From: Planctomycetota bacterium
GTDB taxonomy: Bacteria > Planctomycetota > Phycisphaerae > Phycisphaerales > UBA1924
Length of the DNA stretch: 64,000 bases
Assembly: GCA_018242625.1 (NCBI GenBank)
Contig: JAFEBO010000008.1
Span: 558,001 to 622,000, forward strand
Reading direction: 5' to 3'
Under the pieces are notes generated by a model. The model did no database searches, was not told where the DNA came from, and saw only the letters and a program-made list of their open reading frames with translations. This document shows positions 60,600-64,000 of the stretch, piece after piece. Position 1 is the stretch's first letter; the number at the start of each line of letters is the position of its first letter. A program made the translations under genes and the position numbers.

Positions 60600-61817
60600 T
60601 TGTTCCTCATCCGTCAATCCAAACTCGGCGACGTTCCGACCCTGCTCAAGCTCGCGCAGATGGTCTACTTCATCAATCTGCCCCCCAACGAGCAGATCAT
60701 CGCGGGCAAGATCGACCAGAGCACGCTGTCGTTCGGACGCGCCTCGGGCAAGGTGAAGGAAGCCAAGCCCGGCAAAGCCCGCAAGGGGCCGCAGGCCGCC
60801 TCGCAGTACGAGGGGAGCGACCTGTTCGTCTTCTCGATGGTCGATACCGACACCGGCACGGTGATCGGCACCTCGCAGGTCCGGTCGCACCAGGGCGGCC
60901 CGGGCAATCCGAACTGGGCGATGAAGATCTCCGAACGCACCTTCCGCTCCGAGCCCCTTTCCTATTCCTCGACGCACAAAGTGGGCAAGCTCTTCGGCGA
61001 TGAGAGCGGGCCGACCGAAATCGGCGGCCTGATCATCCAGCCGAGCTACCGCGGCAACGCGGCCCGCCCCGGCCGGTTTCTCTCTTTCGTCCGCTTCCAT
61101 TTCATCGGGATGTACCGGCGCTTCTTCGCCGATCGCATCCTCGCGGAGATGATGGCGCCGGTGAGCAGTTCCGGCGACAACGTCTTCTGGGATCACTTCG
61201 GCCGCAAGTTCATTCCGGTGAAGTACGCCGAGGCGGATCGCTTCTGCCAGCACAACCGCCGGTTCATCCCGGAGCTGCTGCCCCGCGAAGAGATTTATCT
61301 GTCGCTCTTTTCGCTCGAGGTGCAGAACGTTGTGGGCGAAGTCGCGCGCGAGACGGTGCCCGCCAGGCGTCTGCTCGAATCCATGGGCTTCCGCTACCGC
61401 GGGATGATCGATCCGTTCGATGGCGGGCCGCACCTCGATGCGCCGACCGATCAGGTCGAACTCGTGAAGAAAACCAGGTCCCTGCCGCTGGTTGCACCGA
61501 GCGCCGGGCGCCTGAACGGCCACGGTATCGTGAGCGTGCTGTCCAAGGAGGGCGAGTTCCGCGCGCTCGAAACGGACTATGCCGTCGAAAAGGGCGGCAT
61601 TCGGCTCGGCGAGGAAGCGATAGGGTTGCTGGAAGCGGCGCCCGGCGCCACCGTCGCCTTCACGCCGGTTGCACCGGTTGAAAACGATGACGCCACGCCG
61701 GAGAAGCCGGCGGCCAAGACCGCCGTCAAGAACGAGGGCAAGAGTGTCGGCAAGAATGCGGGCAAGTCCGCTGCAAAGCCCACAAAGTCGGCCGGACGCG
61801 GGAAGGTCAAGGCGTGA
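60600..61817 (+). CDS. astA: arginine/ornithine N-succinyltransferase
   Basis: 405 residues, TTG start with AAGGAGG upstream. AstA/AruF-AruG fold: FLIRQSKLGDVPTLLKLAQM at the start, GTVIGTSQVRSHQGG, EIGGLIIQPSYRGNA, LSFVRFHFIGMYRRFFADRI, APVSSSGDNVFWDHFGRKFI, and VPARRLLESMGFRYRGMIDP. It transfers succinyl from succinyl-CoA to arginine (or ornithine). E. coli AstA is 344 residues; here a basic insert lies near 48-72 and a Lys-rich tail of ~45 residues ends the protein. It overlaps astD by 4 nt. Confidence 0.88.
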   Translation: MFLIRQSKLGDVPTLLKLAQMVYFINLPPNEQIIAGKIDQSTLSFGRASGKVKEAKPGKARKGPQAASQYEGSDLFVFSMVDTDTGTVIGTSQVRSHQGGPGNPNWAMKISERTFRSEPLSYSSTHKVGKLFGDESGPTEIGGLIIQPSYRGNAARPGRFLSFVRFHFIGMYRRFFADRILAEMMAPVSSSGDNVFWDHFGRKFIPVKYAEADRFCQHNRRFIPELLPREEIYLSLFSLEVQNVVGEVARETVPARRLLESMGFRYRGMIDPFDGGPHLDAPTDQVELVKKTRSLPLVAPSAGRLNGHGIVSVLSKEGEFRALETDYAVEKGGIRLGEEAIGLLEAAPGATVAFTPVAPVENDDATPEKPAAKTAVKNEGKSVGKNAGKSAAKPTKSAGRGKVKA

Positions 61818-63373
61818 AGCACCCTTCGCTGCAGCACGAACCGTCGGATCTCATCGCGGGCCGCTTCGAACGTCCGAGCGGCGGCACGTTCCGCTCGACC
61901 AATCCGGCCCATCCGGAAACGGTGGTGTGGGAAGGCGGCTCCGCGACGGCGCACGTTGATCGCGCCGTTGCCGCGGCACGGGGGGCACTGCCCGGCTGGT
62001 CGCGGGCTCCGATCGAGAAGCGGATTGCCGCACTCCGCCGATTCCAGAAGCTTGCGGAATCGAGGCAGGATGCGATCGCGACGATCATCCGCGACGAGAC
62101 CGGCAAGGTGATGTGGGACTGCAAGGCCGAGGCCTCGTTGCTTGGCGCCAAGGTCGATATCACGCTGGATGCAAGCGATATCGGCGCGATGCGCCGCGTG
62201 GCGGGGTATGAGATCGATCTCGCGGCGACGCGCAAGGGCAAAGCGTGGTTCCGGCCGCACGGCGTGATGGCGGTGGTGGGGCCTTTCAATTTCCCGGCGC
62301 ACCTCCCCAACGGCCACATCATCCCGGCGCTGGCGCTGGGCAACACGATCGTGTTTAAGCCGAGCGACAAGACGCCGGGAGTAGGCCAGATCATGGGCGA
62401 GCTCTATCAGGAAGCGCTCTCGGCGGAGGGATTTGGCGAGGGCGTCGTCAATGTCGTGCAGGGCGGCGTGGATATCGCAAAGAAACTGGTCGGCCATCGC
62501 GATCTCGACGGCATTCTCTTCACGGGCTCGTGGCCGGTTGGGCGTGCGATCATGGAGTCGAATCTGGATTTCCCCGGCCGCATTCTCGCCCTGGAAATGG
62601 GCGGCAACAACGCGGCGGTGATTCTCGACGATGCGGATCTGAAGCAGGCCGTGATCGAGTGCGTGCGCTGCGCCTTCATCACCACCGGCCAGCGCTGCAC
62701 CTGCACGCGCCGCGTGATCGTTCAGAAGGGCGTTGCGGAGAAGGTGATCGGAGCTGTCTGCAAGAGCGCGAGCAATCTCATCATCGGCGACCCCGCCGCC
62801 GCGCATCCGGTGTTCATGGGGCCCCTGGTTTCCCGCGGCGCCCGCCAGGCGGTGCTGCAGGCGCAGGAGCAGTTCATCCGGGCCGGGGCGAAAGTGCTGC
62901 TGAAGGCTGAGGCGATCGATCAGCCCGCTCCGACGCCCGGGGGCCATTACATCTCCCCGGGCGTGCTGCAGGTGGACAAGTTTGTCTCCGACGACGCGCC
63001 CGGATATGCGGGGGCGGATGTCGAAGTCTTCGGACCGCTCCTGCGGATTTCGGTGGTCGATTCGCTGGATCAGGCGATCGAGCAGGCAAACGCGACGCGG
63101 TACGGGCTGGCGGCGTCCATCTTCACGAAGAGCCAGGCAGCCATCGAGCGGTTCCTCGCCGAGGCCCGGGCCGGCTGCGTGAATGTGAACGCGGGAACTG
63201 CCGGCGCCAGCAGCAAGCTCCCCTTCGGAGGTCTGGGCCACTCGGGCAACCATCGCCCGGCGGGCTCCTTCAGCCTTGATTACTGCGCGTATCCGGTGGC
63301 GGGAATGCTCGAGAATGGCAGTGCGGCGACCGTGAGCCCGGGGATGCGCGTCGAAGATGCTTGGCTTTCCTGA
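61814..63373 (+). CDS. astD: N-succinylglutamate 5-semialdehyde dehydrogenase
   Basis: 519 residues, GTG start overlapping astA. Aldehyde dehydrogenase fold: WFRPHGVMAVVGPFNFPAHL, catalytic Glu in LALEMGGNNAAVIL, catalytic Cys in ITTGQRCTCTRRVIV, and VFGPLLRISVV near the end. The preceding astA gene makes AstD the likely identity rather than a general ALDH. It oxidises succinylglutamate semialdehyde to succinylglutamate with NAD+. The ureohydrolase gene follows 32 nt later. Confidence 0.88.
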   Translation: MKHPSLQHEPSDLIAGRFERPSGGTFRSTNPAHPETVVWEGGSATAHVDRAVAAARGALPGWSRAPIEKRIAALRRFQKLAESRQDAIATIIRDETGKVMWDCKAEASLLGAKVDITLDASDIGAMRRVAGYEIDLAATRKGKAWFRPHGVMAVVGPFNFPAHLPNGHIIPALALGNTIVFKPSDKTPGVGQIMGELYQEALSAEGFGEGVVNVVQGGVDIAKKLVGHRDLDGILFTGSWPVGRAIMESNLDFPGRILALEMGGNNAAVILDDADLKQAVIECVRCAFITTGQRCTCTRRVIVQKGVAEKVIGAVCKSASNLIIGDPAAAHPVFMGPLVSRGARQAVLQAQEQFIRAGAKVLLKAEAIDQPAPTPGGHYISPGVLQVDKFVSDDAPGYAGADVEVFGPLLRISVVDSLDQAIEQANATRYGLAASIFTKSQAAIERFLAEARAGCVNVNAGTAGASSKLPFGGLGHSGNHRPAGSFSLDYCAYPVAGMLENGSAATVSPGMRVEDAWLS

Positions 63374-63405
63374 ATTCACCGCAATCTGGCCGATTCTGGG
63401 TGAGC

Positions 63406-64000
63406 ATGAGTAAGACCGTCCTTCCCTCCGGCCGTGTCCAGCCCCGCTTCGCGGGCATCTGCACCTTTCTCCGCGTGCCTCAGGTTGAGGACGTCGCATC
63501 GGAAAATCGGCCGATCGACTGGGCCATCTACGGCGTGCCCTCCGATGCCGGCGTGACGTTCCGGCCGGGCGCTCGCTTCGGCCCGCGCGCGGTGCGAGAG
63601 GCAAGCCAATACATCAAGCCTTACCTCATCGAGCAGGGAGTGCACCTTGCGGAGCGGCTCAGTATTGCCGATGCCGGAGACGCTCCGGTCAATCCGTATT
63701 CGTGCAGGCAGACATTGGACGGCGTAGCGGCATTCGCCTCCAAGCTCGGTGAAGCCCGGCAGACGAGACTGCTTGCCATCGGGGGCGATCACTCCATCGC
63801 TTACGCGAATCTCAAAGCCACATGGGAAAGACGGGGCAAGCCTGCCGGCGGCCTTGCGGTGATTCACTTTGATGCCCACATGGACACGGTGGACGAGGTC
63901 TGGGGCGAGAAGTGGGGCCACGCATCACCCTTCCGCCGCGCGATCGAGGACGGATTGATCGACCCCAAGTCGATGATCTCCATCGGAATCCGCGGCACGC
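63406..64000 (+). CDS. ureohydrolase (agmatinase/guanidino-acid hydrolase family), partial
   Basis: 198 residues visible before the right edge, frame still open. Metal motifs of the arginase superfamily: LAIGGDHSIAYANLK (His ligand) and VIHFDAHMDTVDEV (Asp-x-His-x-Asp), followed by GEKWGHASPFRRAIEDG. The GEK...H-x-x-FRRA stretch is closer to guanidinobutyrase/agmatinase-type enzymes than to classical arginase. These enzymes split a guanidino group into an amine and urea. Here the substrate may be arginine or succinylarginine (see findings). The rest of the second metal site lies beyond the edge. Confidence 0.88.
   Translation, partial: MSKTVLPSGRVQPRFAGICTFLRVPQVEDVASENRPIDWAIYGVPSDAGVTFRPGARFGPRAVREASQYIKPYLIEQGVHLAERLSIADAGDAPVNPYSCRQTLDGVAAFASKLGEARQTRLLAIGGDHSIAYANLKATWERRGKPAGGLAVIHFDAHMDTVDEVWGEKWGHASPFRRAIEDGLIDPKSMISIGIRGT

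Noticed and set aside
58704-61523. 939-residue open frame on the minus strand
   Set aside because: Antisense to the M20 peptidase, class III aminotransferase and astA genes, whose catalytic motifs are intact. A shadow of GC-rich codons.
61577-63604. 675-residue open frame on the minus strand
   Set aside because: Antisense to astA/astD and the ureohydrolase start; low-complexity Arg/Ala/His-rich translation.
1-64000. CRISPR array, prophage, insertion sequence or rRNA genes
   Set aside because: No regularly spaced direct repeats, transposase or integrase motifs, or rRNA-like sequence were seen in the reading; a computed search could still find small ones.

Overview
The window is high-GC, densely packed bacterial DNA. 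It most resembles a planctomycete of the class Phycisphaerae. The reasons are a PEP-CTERM-type secreted protein with a PAPG...RRRR tail, a zinc-ribbon multi-pass membrane protein, an ECF sigma factor paired with a pseudopilin-like membrane protein, several von Willebrand factor A (VWA) proteins, a planctomycete-style omega subunit and frequent GTG/TTG starts. No insertion sequence, phage, CRISPR array or rRNA operon was seen. Housekeeping and lineage-specific genes alternate, and most neighbours overlap by 4 nt.

Layout. 1-1643: a truncated DUF3553-type gene (minus), rpoZ, a coaC-type flavoprotein, tRNA-Ser(CGA) and its terminator. 1644-10554 (minus): a complete moxR/DUF58/Bat (aerotolerance) operon. 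10760-13042 (minus): an acetyltransferase and guaA. 13128-17293 (plus): a lipoprotein, an RsbW-like kinase, a STAS protein, an MlaE permease, then ribH-nusB-ftsY. 17376-20103 (plus): cystathionine beta-synthase and a gamma-lyase/synthase, separated by a long inverted repeat. 20125-25924 (minus): a VWA protein, a small membrane protein, a chelatase-like AAA+ ATPase and a DUF4139 protein. 26066-36540: a giant FAD/Fe-S oxidoreductase, a CDGSH protein, a zinc-ribbon membrane protein, a minimal zincin, SppA, an aldo/keto reductase, a PEP-CTERM protein and pyrH-frr.

36800-46854 (plus): an eight-gene, translationally coupled operon. It combines ExbB, two ExbD proteins, a VWA protein whose single membrane helix carries a TonB-like SxxxH motif, and four large proteins I do not recognise. 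This is the best candidate for an undescribed machine: a proton-motive-force-driven envelope system with a VWA transducer. 46901-51801 holds a stand-alone tRNA-binding protein and two ECF sigma loci, one of which has a partner that joins a cytoplasmic region to a pseudopilin-like exterior. 51880-52694: rpmI-rplT. 52805-58957: an M50 protease, archaeal-type phosphoglycerate mutase, a membrane protein, BtpA, an M48 protease and an M20 peptidase.

57749-64000: an arginine catabolism cluster in which AstA and AstD and an AstC-like aminotransferase sit with an M20 peptidase and a ureohydrolase, and no AstB or AstE. This suggests a variant arginine succinyltransferase route that releases urea. Starts were chosen from family alignment remembered from knowledge, Shine-Dalgarno spacing and overlap with neighbours. 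Two genes (coaC, apgM) appear to lack any ATG/GTG/TTG at the expected place and may start with CTG.
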